The notes: generated by a model not told the origin, from the letters alone. A DNA stretch of 5,903 bases from Bacillota bacterium (GCA_023396535.1 JAEWWD010000192.1:1-5903); one strand, 5' to 3'. Counted from the first letter of the stretch, positions 1-4,570 are shown. Numbers and translations are program-made.

Positions 1-1563
1 GGCAATGAGCCGGCCGCCGTAGCCCTGCTTCTGTTCCCCGGCATCGTTGGTATAGGTCACGGGCACCAGCGTAGCGTTGTAAATCACGAGGTCGCTGATA
101 TTGCCGTGGCCAACGTGCGGCGTGGTCAGCGTGCCACCGTTGCTGGAAGTGCCGCCGTAGCTCGCGTCCCACTCCTTCTCCCATATGATCTTGCCGGTAC
201 GCCCGTCTATCTTGCGGTGGTAGCTCTTGCCCTTGCCGGATTGCGCCGCGCCGCTTTGCTTATCCACCTCGTTGGCGGTATAGAGGTAGAAGGTATCGTT
301 GGCGACGTCCTCTTCGATGACGATGGAGGCGTCGCTGTCGTCCGTCACGTCCACCACATACTGCAGCTTGAGCGTATTGAGATCCACGCACTGCAGCCTG
401 CCGCCGTTATCGGTAAAGAACACGAAGTTGTGGAAGCAGGCGACGGAGTTTTCAATACCCACCCAGCGCTTGTTGCTTTCCTCCTTGAATCCGTAGCCGT
501 CGCCCTTGTAGCGGTATTTCTGCAGCGGACCGGGGTTGACGGAAACCGTGCCCGCCGCCGGGTCGAAACTGGAATTGAGCTTGAATGTATACAGTATGCC
601 GTTTTCGCCGGGCTGTATGATGGTATCCGTAGCGGCGTTGACGATAGCGCTGCTGTCGTACGCCTGCCAGCCCCGGTAGGCGAACGGATCGGTGCCGCCA
701 AAGCTCCACACGACCTTGTTCTGAATGAGGTCTATGATGCGAAACCACGAACCGGATTTGCCGTCCTGCGTGCTGGGGATGCCCTGCCCGGTGTAGAGCA
801 GCGGATAGCCGCGCGGGTCAAGCGACGCGGTGCCCTTGGTCGTAACGCCTATGTTGATGGGGTCGCGCGTAGGCTCGCCGGTTTCAAGATCGAGGAAATA
901 GATGTGGCCGTCCATGGTGGAGTATATGGCCTCCACAAAACCGTCCTTGTTTTTGAACTCGTCCTTGACGCCCAGTATCTTGCGGGTCTCTTCCGGCCAT
1001 TCAACGAGTATGGGCATACCCGTCCAGCCAGTGCCCGTCCAGGTACCCATGGTTTCAGAAGAGAGGCTGCCGATGCCCTTTTCCCAGATGCGGGTCAACG
1101 TCTTATCCTTCACGTCCTGCGTGCCGTAAGTAAAGGAATTGCGGTAATTGTTCCCCGCAAACGTCAGCACGCCGGGTATCTGCGTATAGTCCTCATACCC
1201 GCCGAAGCGCATGTCCTCGCCGCGGTCGAACGTGTTCGTTTCCTGCCCGTCTATCATGAGGCCAGTTTCAAAGCCGAAATTGGCCGGGTCCGCCTCCGCC
1301 ACGGGCGATATGGAAAGATCCGGCGCAAGCGTCGGTATGGGCGTAGGCGACGGCGACGGCGTGGGCAGATCCGTGCCCGGCGTACTTGCCGTTTTCTGGG
1401 GCAGCAGGTCTGTCAACGGGTCATTCTCCCCGCCTTGCAGCAGGTGCATGATCAGCAGCGCCGCTGCCGCTATAGCCAGCACAATCACCAAAAACAGCAG
1501 GAACCGCCCCCAGCGAATGGTATGGCGGTGCCTTGTCTGACGCCTTTTACGAACTGTTCTCAT
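1..1563 (-). CDS. Membrane-anchored PQQ-like beta-propeller protein (C-terminus beyond left edge)
   Basis: An open frame of 521 codons runs from the ATG at 1563 to the first base of the window without a stop, so the C-terminus is missing. Residues 1-20 are strongly basic (Arg/His-rich). Residues about 21-42 form one hydrophobic helix, and residues 67-78 form a Pro/Thr/Ser linker (PTPSPSPTPIPT). The rest should lie outside the membrane. From about residue 130 there are blade-like stretches of the PQQ/WD40-like propeller kind: strand, small turn, then a D-x-x-TG-type turn, as in YSTMDGHIYFLDLETGE (214-230), FTDNGGRLQCVDLNTLK (383-399) and KIDGRTGKIIWEKEW (451-465). The start is supported by AAGGGGG at 1573-1579, nine bases upstream. 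It is probably the last gene of a three-gene operon. The family call rests on blade pattern only. There is no sign of a real PQQ enzyme active site, so a structural or binding role at the cell surface is more likely. Confidence 0.82.
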   Translation of the reverse strand, partial: MRTVRKRRQTRHRHTIRWGRFLLFLVIVLAIAAAALLIMHLLQGGENDPLTDLLPQKTASTPGTDLPTPSPSPTPIPTLAPDLSISPVAEADPANFGFETGLMIDGQETNTFDRGEDMRFGGYEDYTQIPGVLTFAGNNYRNSFTYGTQDVKDKTLTRIWEKGIGSLSSETMGTWTGTGWTGMPILVEWPEETRKILGVKDEFKNKDGFVEAIYSTMDGHIYFLDLETGEPTRDPINIGVTTKGTASLDPRGYPLLYTGQGIPSTQDGKSGSWFRIIDLIQNKVVWSFGGTDPFAYRGWQAYDSSAIVNAATDTIIQPGENGILYTFKLNSSFDPAAGTVSVNPGPLQKYRYKGDGYGFKEESNKRWVGIENSVACFHNFVFFTDNGGRLQCVDLNTLKLQYVVDVTDDSDASIVIEEDVANDTFYLYTANEVDKQSGAAQSGKGKSYHRKIDGRTGKIIWEKEWDASYGGTSSNGGTLTTPHVGHGNISDLVIYNATLVPVTYTNDAGEQKQGYGGRLIA

Positions 1564-1590
1564 GTTGGTTGTCCCCCTTGGCCCGAATTA

Positions 1591-1608
1591 TTTTTGCGCG
1601 CACAAAAA
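1591..1608. repeat. 18-bp near-perfect palindrome between two operon genes
   Basis: TTTTTGCGCGCACAAAAA reads almost the same on both strands, with one mismatched pair. It lies in the 67-bp gap between the dehydrogenase stop codon and the propeller gene's ribosome site. It is not a convincing terminator in either direction because the GC core is only about six bases and no T-run follows a separate stem. It could be a protein-binding palindrome or chance. Confidence 0.35.
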
Positions 1609-1630
1609 CGCGGCGCGCCTCCCGCCGGGC

Positions 1631-2491
1631 TTATTTGTAATATTGTATCAGCGCCTGCGTGCCCAGGTCTTCCATGCCCCGCGCGCGAAGCTCGCGGTAC
1701 ATGCCCTCCACCTGCCTGAGCACTTCGAGCGAAAGCCCCCGCTGATCGGCTTCGTCGAGCGCGATGCCCATATCCTTGAGATAATGCTTGATATAGAAAC
1801 CCGGCGCAAAATCGCCCTCTATCATCTTAGGCCCGTTGGAGCGCAGTTGGAAGCTGTCCGCCGCGCCGCCGCTGATGCAAGCTAGCACCGTTTCGGGCGA
1901 AAGCCCCATGGCCTTCGCGTAGGTAAGCGCCTCAGTAACGCCGGCGATCGTGCCCGCGATGGCAATCTGATTGGCCATTTTGGTGTGCTGCCCCGCGCCC
2001 GGGCCGCCCGCCAGCGTGATGGTTTTGCCCATCCTCTCAAACAGCGGCAGGCAAGCCGAAAATGCCTCTTCCGTACCGCCCGCCATGATAGAAAGCGCGG
2101 CGTTTTTCGCGCCGGCGTCCCCGCCGGATACGGGCGCGTCTATGCTGAATACGCCGCGCGCCTTTGCCGCCTCAAAAATGTGCTGCGCCAGGCGGGGGCT
2201 GCTCGTCGTCATATCAATGAGATACGCGCCAGGCCGCGCGGCTTCAATCAGCCCGTCGCGGCCCAGATATACCGTTTCGACATCACGCGGTGTGCCTATG
2301 ATGGTTATGCAGGCATCCGCGTCGCGCACGCAGTCCGCCGGGGTCTCCCTCCACTGCGCGCCGCGGTCTATGAGCGGCTGCGCCTTTTCCTTCGATCGGT
2401 TATATACCCTGAGCGAATACCTAGCGTCCATCAGGTGCCCGGCCATAGCCGCACCCATTATCCCGGTGCCTATGAATCCGATTTCGCGCAT
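1631..2491 (-). CDS. NAD(P)-dependent beta-hydroxyacid dehydrogenase (3-hydroxyisobutyrate dehydrogenase / tartronate semialdehyde reductase family)
   Basis: A complete 286-residue cytosolic oxidoreductase, the usual length for the family. The N-terminal Rossmann fold carries the dinucleotide motif GTGIMG at 8-13. The substrate-binding signature DAPVSGGDAGA is at 118-128. The catalytic lysine of the family is K171 in GAGQHTKMANQ, with the KxxN asparagine at N174. The C-terminal helical domain contains HYLKDMGIA (236-244), where K239 is the second conserved lysine. After beta-strand 2 the protein has VYNRSKEK (29-36). An Asn-Arg-Ser/Thr at this place in the family is typical of NADP(H) users, whereas NAD users usually have an acidic residue there. 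The start ATG at 2491 follows a strong purine run (GGGGAGGGG, 2495-2503). The gene sits between two envelope-protein genes, which does not reveal its substrate. Candidates are tartronate semialdehyde, 3-hydroxyisobutyrate, succinic semialdehyde or glyoxylate. Confidence 0.93.
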   Translation of the reverse strand: MREIGFIGTGIMGAAMAGHLMDARYSLRVYNRSKEKAQPLIDRGAQWRETPADCVRDADACITIIGTPRDVETVYLGRDGLIEAARPGAYLIDMTTSSPRLAQHIFEAAKARGVFSIDAPVSGGDAGAKNAALSIMAGGTEEAFSACLPLFERMGKTITLAGGPGAGQHTKMANQIAIAGTIAGVTEALTYAKAMGLSPETVLACISGGAADSFQLRSNGPKMIEGDFAPGFYIKHYLKDMGIALDEADQRGLSLEVLRQVEGMYRELRARGMEDLGTQALIQYYK

Positions 2492-2511
2492 ATTCCCCTC
2501 CCCGTTTTCAG

Positions 2512-2528
2512 CCGCCCGAACCGGGCGG
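2512..2528 (-). repeat. GC-rich hairpin just after the endopeptidase stop codon
   Basis: On the minus strand the stop codon TAA is followed two bases later by CCGCCCG-GTT-CGGGCGG, a perfect 7-bp stem with a 3-nt loop. The next bases are CTGAAAACG, so there is no T-run and this is not a standard intrinsic terminator. It may partly attenuate or stabilise the mRNA between the first and second genes of the operon. Confidence 0.5.
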
Positions 2529-2530
2529 AA

Positions 2531-3709
2531 TTACCATGGCCTCCTTGCGCAGACAAAATGGCTCTTCCAATAGGAGGTCGTGCAGGAGCGCCGCACCACC
2601 TTGCCGTTGCTGGAGGAAGCGTCCACCATTTCCCCGTTGCCTATGTAGATGCCTACGTGGCCGACCTTGGATTTGGCGTTGTTGTAGAAGAACAGCAGAT
2701 CGCCCTTCTTCAAACTGCTGAAGCTGATCTTTTCCCAGTCGCTGACAGCGCTGTAGCCCGCGGCGTTGAGCCTTCGGCGGTTGGAGCCCGCTTCTTTCAG
2801 GCAGTAGTAAACGAGGCCGGAACAGTCAAAGGTATTCGGGCCCTCGTTGCCCAGTATGTATTTATCGCCGAGCTGCGCCTTGGCCGTCGCGATCATGGTA
2901 TCGACATTCGCCTTGCGCCGCGATTCCTTGGCCAGTGTGGGGCTCTGCTTTGCCTTATCGGAGTTGATCATATCGAACGTCTGCCCGCCGGCTTTACCGT
3001 CCACGTGCAGCCCGTTTTCCTTCTGGAAAGCCTTGACGGCTTCCACCGTCTCCGTGCCGTAATACCCTGTGATCTTGGATAGATAGCCGAGCGATTTCAA
3101 CTGGCGCTGGAAGTTGTCGACGTCCGTACCCGAAGTGCCTTCGAGCAGCGTGTATTTCTTGGCTTCATCCGAGAATATGAGTGTGAGCGTCTGCGCGCCC
3201 GCGATACCGTCCTGCTGGAGCTCGTGCTGGCGCTGGAAGCGCTTCACGGCGTCCTTGGTGGCAGGGCCGAAATGCTGCGTGGGTTCATCCAGATCGAGAT
3301 ACCCGAGGTCCATCAGGCGGGTTTGCAGCTCCGTGACGCGCTCGCTGTCCTCCACGCCCTCATACAGCGCCGGGTCCGGCGTGGGGGTGGGGACGGGAGT
3401 TGGCGACGGCGTGGGCGTAATGACGGGAAGCTCCAGCACCGCGTTGCTGTCCGTGCCCAAGCTGCCGCTGCGCAGCATAATGGCGTCCTGCTGCGGCGTA
3501 ATCGTCTGCTCACTCTTGCCGGGCCGTATAAACAACAGCGCAAGCCCCGCGACCAGCACGACCCCGCCGCCCATTACGATGGCGCGCCCCGCGGGGCGCA
3601 GCGCGGCGAACGCATTCCTCAGCCTGTGTAAAAACAGGGCCGTTCTTTGCGCCGTACGGAATATTGTGTACCGGAACCGGTTCCTGCGCCTATGCCTGCG
3701 TATATCCAT
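2531..3709 (-). CDS. Membrane-anchored NlpC/P60 (C40) peptidoglycan endopeptidase with two PG-binding domains
   Basis: This 392-residue protein should cut the peptide stems of peptidoglycan outside the cell. In order it has a very basic N-terminus (MDIRRHRRRNRFR), one membrane helix at about 43-61, and a Pro/Thr linker at about 97-113. Two peptidoglycan_binding_1 repeats follow, at about 122-178 (LQTRLMDLGYL, FGPATKDAVKRFQ, DGIAG) and about 196-249 (FQRQLKSLGYL, YGTETVEAVKAFQ, VDGKAG). The NlpC/P60 catalytic domain spans about 266-392. The catalytic Cys is C296 in FDCSGLV and the His is H351 in GHVGIYIG. The third catalytic position, often His, appears to be D363 in MVDASSSNG. The frame could start 13 codons earlier at 3748, but that ATG has no ribosome site, while the ATG at 3709 has a full AGGAGG. 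It is probably the first gene of the operon. Confidence 0.94.
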   Translation of the reverse strand: MDIRRHRRRNRFRYTIFRTAQRTALFLHRLRNAFAALRPAGRAIVMGGGVVLVAGLALLFIRPGKSEQTITPQQDAIMLRSGSLGTDSNAVLELPVITPTPSPTPVPTPTPDPALYEGVEDSERVTELQTRLMDLGYLDLDEPTQHFGPATKDAVKRFQRQHELQQDGIAGAQTLTLIFSDEAKKYTLLEGTSGTDVDNFQRQLKSLGYLSKITGYYGTETVEAVKAFQKENGLHVDGKAGGQTFDMINSDKAKQSPTLAKESRRKANVDTMIATAKAQLGDKYILGNEGPNTFDCSGLVYYCLKEAGSNRRRLNAAGYSAVSDWEKISFSSLKKGDLLFFYNNAKSKVGHVGIYIGNGEMVDASSSNGKVVRRSCTTSYWKSHFVCARRPW

Positions 3710-3713
3710 GCAT

Positions 3714-3719
3714 CCTCCT
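3714..3719 (-). promoter_or_regulatory. Ribosome binding site that fixes the endopeptidase start
   Basis: On the minus strand AGGAGG is followed by ATGC and then the start ATG at 3709-3707. An ATG that directly abuts the AGGAGG has no spacing and is unlikely to be used. The upstream in-frame ATG at 3748 lies in a GC-rich direct repeat without any Shine-Dalgarno match. This favours the shorter 392-residue protein. Confidence 0.8.
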
Positions 3720-3738
3720 GAGGTATCTTGGGGGAACG

Positions 3739-3758
3739 AGCCGCGCATATAGCCGCGC
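3739..3758. repeat. Direct repeat AGCCGCGC x2 in the endopeptidase leader
   Basis: AGCCGCGC occurs at 3739-3746 and again at 3751-3758, giving a 12-bp period close to one helical turn. It lies between the predicted promoter and the ribosome site of the endopeptidase gene. A same-face pair of half-sites could be an operator, but the motif is short and GC-rich, so chance cannot be excluded. Confidence 0.3.
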
Positions 3759-3779
3759 AGCTTAGAATTCGACTACTTT

Positions 3780-3808
3780 ATTCTATCCTTTTTTTCAACA
3801 TCAGGCAA
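3780..3808 (-). promoter_or_regulatory. Predicted sigma-A-type promoter of the endopeptidase operon
   Basis: On the minus strand TTGCCT (3803-3808) and TAGAAT (3780-3785) are separated by 17 bp, and the spacer includes an A7 run. The -10 box matches the consensus at five of six positions and the -35 at four of six. Transcription would start near 3773, leaving a leader of about 64 nt. The local AT-rich composition, unlike the surrounding genes, supports a promoter region. Confidence 0.6.
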
Positions 3809-3860
3809 TGCGTTGCAAGTTTGTTTATGCCCTATTCATATATTATTCAAACTTTTTATG

Positions 3861-3891
3861 TCGCGCAAATGGACTGCGTCCATTTGCGCGA
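3861..3891. repeat. Palindromic unit 1: perfect 14-nt arms, TGC centre
   Basis: TCGCGCAAATGGAC (3861-3874), TGC, GTCCATTTGCGCGA (3878-3891) is a perfect inverted repeat. Its inner 29 nt (3862-3890) share layout with units 2 and 3. No T-run follows on either strand, so it does not look like a plain intrinsic terminator. It lies upstream of both divergent promoters, outside either predicted transcript. Confidence 0.95.
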
Positions 3892-3907
3892 GCGCTGCGG
3901 CGGGTTT

Positions 3908-3940
3908 TTCGTGGAAATGAACTGCGTCCATTTCCACGAA
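3908..3940. repeat. Palindromic unit 2: 15-nt arms with one mismatch, TGC centre
   Basis: TTCGTGGAAATGAAC (3908-3922), TGC, GTCCATTTCCACGAA (3926-3940) pairs at 14 of 15 positions, with an A/C mismatch at 3920/3928. The right arm keeps the GTCC of unit 1 while the left arm has changed, which suggests a recent substitution. The inner 29 nt (3910-3938) align with unit 1 without gaps. Confidence 0.95.
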
Positions 3941-3942
3941 GA

Positions 3943-3971
3943 CGCATGAATGGGCGCTGCCCATTCATGCG
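3943..3971. repeat. Palindromic unit 3: perfect 13-nt arms, GCT centre
   Basis: CGCATGAATGGGC (3943-3955), GCT, GCCCATTCATGCG (3959-3971) is a perfect 29-nt inverted repeat. It begins two bases after unit 2 ends. It has the same CG-outer, AATG-inner arm layout as units 1 and 2, but its variable arm positions differ on both sides so that pairing is kept. Confidence 0.95.
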
Positions 3972-3982
3972 AACAATTCTCA

Positions 3983-4030
3983 CGAGGCGGCATGCTCGGA
4001 AGCCTGCGGCTTCTGTCGCATACCGTCTCG
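3983..4030. repeat. Palindromic unit 4: long imperfect inverted repeat, TGC centre
   Basis: The core GAAGCC-TGC-GGCTTC (3999-4013) is perfect with a 3-nt centre. Outside it, ATGC pairs with GCAT across a small internal loop, and CGAGGCGG (3983-3990) pairs with CCGTCTCG (4023-4030) with one G/T wobble. The whole can fold into a stem of about 22 positions. Its arm sequence is not obviously related to units 1-3, but the TGC centre is the same. Confidence 0.8.
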
Positions 4031-4038
4031 CGCAAGGT

Positions 4039-4071
4039 GTCATTTGTGACGCGCATGTCGTCACAAATGAC
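4039..4071. repeat. Palindromic unit 5: perfect 13-nt arms, 7-nt centre
   Basis: GTCATTTGTGACG (4039-4051), CGCATGT, CGTCACAAATGAC (4059-4071) is a perfect inverted repeat. Its right arm carries a CG...CAAATG..AC pattern like the left arm of unit 1, so it may be a rearranged or inverted relative. It is followed by TTATTTTAT, only a weak T-rich stretch, so a terminator role is doubtful. Confidence 0.92.
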
Positions 4072-4097
4072 TTATTTTATGTTATCCGCGCCAATGT

Positions 4098-4148
4098 CCC
4101 CGTGCGGAAAAGACGAAAGAATATACAAAACAAAAGAATCCGCAGGGG
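4098..4148. repeat. Interrupted inverted repeat with a 30-nt A-rich loop
   Basis: CCCC-g-TGCGGA (4098-4108) is complementary to TCCGCA-GGGG (4139-4148) apart from the single bulged G at 4102. The 30 bases between (4109-4138) are almost all purine, mainly A. It lies 43 bp upstream of the glyQS -35 box, outside the predicted transcript. This layout is unlike the tight 3-nt-centred palindromes to its left. Confidence 0.5.
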
Positions 4149-4160
4149 GATTGCCACACT

Positions 4161-4179
4161 CATTGTTCATTGTTCATTG
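4161..4179. repeat. Short tandem heptamer (CATTGTT, 2.7 copies)
   Basis: CATTGTT-CATTGTT-CATTG runs in tandem just upstream of the glyQS promoter. It is short enough to be slippage-derived sequence, and no function can be assigned. Confidence 0.7.
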
Positions 4180-4190
4180 CGCGCAGCGCC

Positions 4191-4219
4191 TTGACAAAAC
4201 GCCGCGCATTTAGCATACT
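4191..4219 (+). promoter_or_regulatory. glyQS: Predicted sigma-A-type promoter of the glyQS T-box transcript
   Basis: A perfect -35 box TTGACA (4191-4196) is followed after exactly 17 bp by CATACT (4214-4219), which matches the -10 consensus at four of six positions. The start would be near 4226, just before the first T-box helix, which is where a T-box promoter is expected. Confidence 0.8.
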
Positions 4220-4240
4220 ATCATTAAATCAAAACGCATA

Positions 4241-4430
4241 CGGCGCGGATGGGAATACGCGCGGTACCGCAGCCACAGCGAGCCGGGGAGGGTGCAAGCC
4301 CGGCGGCAGGCGGACGCGACAGGCAACCCGGAGCCGATTTTAACGAAGGCGGGCGGAAAAGGCTTTTTCCGCCAAAAAGGGTGGAACCGCGGGCAGCGCC
4401 CCGTCCCTTTATGGGATGGCGGCGTTTTTT
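4241..4430 (+). promoter_or_regulatory. Glycine T-box riboswitch (tRNA-Gly-sensing leader)
   Basis: Stem I runs from 4241 to 4336. GGG (4251-4253) pairs with CCC (4327-4329) and CGCG (4258-4261) with CGCG (4315-4318). They frame a specifier loop with AATA on the 5' side and ACAGGCAA on the 3' side. The specifier is GGC (4322-4324), a glycine codon matching anticodon GCC. A distal stem GCCGGG/CCCGGC (4282-4287/4299-4304) carries the apical loop, and cggc/gccg at the base leaves a kink-turn-like internal loop. A short linker leads directly to stem III (4352-4373), so stem II and the IIA/B pseudoknot are absent, as known for glycine T-boxes. The T-box core AGGGTGGAACCGCG is at 4378-4391. Its TGGA (4382-4385) is complementary to a UCCA tRNA end, fitting tRNA-Gly with U73. 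AAAGGG (4376-4381) can pair with CCCTTT (4405-4410) as antiterminator, excluding the terminator. Confidence 0.96.
4397..4430 (+). terminator. T-box-controlled intrinsic terminator
   Basis: Positions 4397-4407 pair with 4413-4424 around a TTTAT loop, with one bulged C at 4420 and one G/T pair. A T6 run (4425-4430) and then ATTTT follow. The 5' side of the stem overlaps the part that pairs with the T-box core in the antiterminator, so the two folds are mutually exclusive. Charged tRNA-Gly should favour this stop. Confidence 0.93.
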
Positions 4431-4441
4431 ATTTTACAGAC

Positions 4442-4459
4442 GTGCTCATAGCACTTTTT
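4442..4459 (+). repeat. Small hairpin followed by T5 after the main terminator
   Basis: GTGCT-CAT-AGCAC (4442-4454) is a 5-bp stem with a 3-nt loop, followed directly by TTTTT. It resembles a weak back-up terminator 12 bases after the main T-run, but the stem is short. Confidence 0.35.
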
Positions 4460-4491
4460 AAACCGCCGCGGCCTGCCTATAATCCTCCCCC

Positions 4492-4510
4492 AAAGCGACG
4501 CAGTCGCTTT
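4492..4510. repeat. Leader hairpin A: 8-nt arms, GCA centre
   Basis: AAAGCGAC-GCA-GTCGCTTT is a perfect inverted repeat in the glyQS leader, past the terminator. Its central GACGCAGTC (4497-4505) is the reverse complement of the centre of palindromic unit 1, GACTGCGTC (3872-3880), linking the two hairpin clusters. Confidence 0.92.
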
Positions 4511-4521
4511 AAAGATGGTTT

Positions 4522-4544
4522 CCAAAGGCCGTTACGGCCTTTGG
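4522..4544. repeat. Leader hairpin B: 10-nt arms, TTA centre
   Basis: CCAAAGGCCG-TTA-CGGCCTTTGG is a perfect inverted repeat, again with a 3-nt centre. No T-run follows, so it should not stop transcription. It would form in the read-through glyQS mRNA. Confidence 0.93.
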
Positions 4545-4549
4545 TGGGG

Positions 4550-4570
4550 TGCAGGGGCAAAGCCCCTGCA
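4550..4570. repeat. Leader hairpin C: 9-nt arms, AAA centre
   Basis: TGCAGGGGC-AAA-GCCCCTGCA is a perfect inverted repeat six bases after hairpin B. It ends 41 bases before the glyQS ribosome site, so it leaves that site exposed. The bases after it (GAAATATCCC) are not a T-run. Confidence 0.93.

Noticed and set aside
1564..1630. Terminator between the dehydrogenase and propeller genes
   Set aside because: The GCGCGC stretches can pair, but on the minus strand they are followed by A-rich, not T-rich, sequence.
106..1719. Plus-strand open frame of 537 codons
   Set aside because: It lies opposite the propeller gene and the end of the dehydrogenase gene, has no domain pattern or good ribosome site, and its length is explained by the GC-rich codon use of the minus-strand genes.
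1985..3082. Plus-strand open frame of 365 codons
   Set aside because: It is antisense to the dehydrogenase and endopeptidase, both of which carry intact family motifs. Its protein is Arg/Ala-rich without recognisable features.
3710..3748. Endopeptidase start at the upstream ATG (405 residues)
   Set aside because: No ribosome site precedes it, and the 13 extra residues would lengthen the N-terminus past a perfect AGGAGG and ATG.
3813..3835. Plus-strand promoter TTGCAA...TATTCA upstream of the array
   Set aside because: Spacing is 14 bp to TATTCA and 20 bp to the next TA-rich box, and both boxes are weak. The region is AT-rich because it carries the minus-strand promoter.
3861..3971. CRISPR array or attC-type recombination array
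   Set aside because: The units are palindromes of different sequence with unequal gaps, not identical repeats with unique spacers, and there are no cas or integrase genes or attC-like core sites.
3861..4071. Bidirectional intrinsic terminators
   Set aside because: The flanking genes diverge, so no transcript is expected to end here, and none of the stems has a proper T-run on the exit side. Unit 5 comes closest but only has a mixed TTATTTTAT.
3808..4194. Small plus-strand open frame across the hairpin array with a repeated N-G/E-L/R-x-P-F peptide (also seen on the minus strand, 3843-4064)
   Set aside because: The repeated peptide comes from the AATGG/CCATT palindromes, which read similarly on both strands, and unit spacings of 48 and 33 happen to be multiples of three. 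There is no ribosome site and the overall composition is not protein-like.
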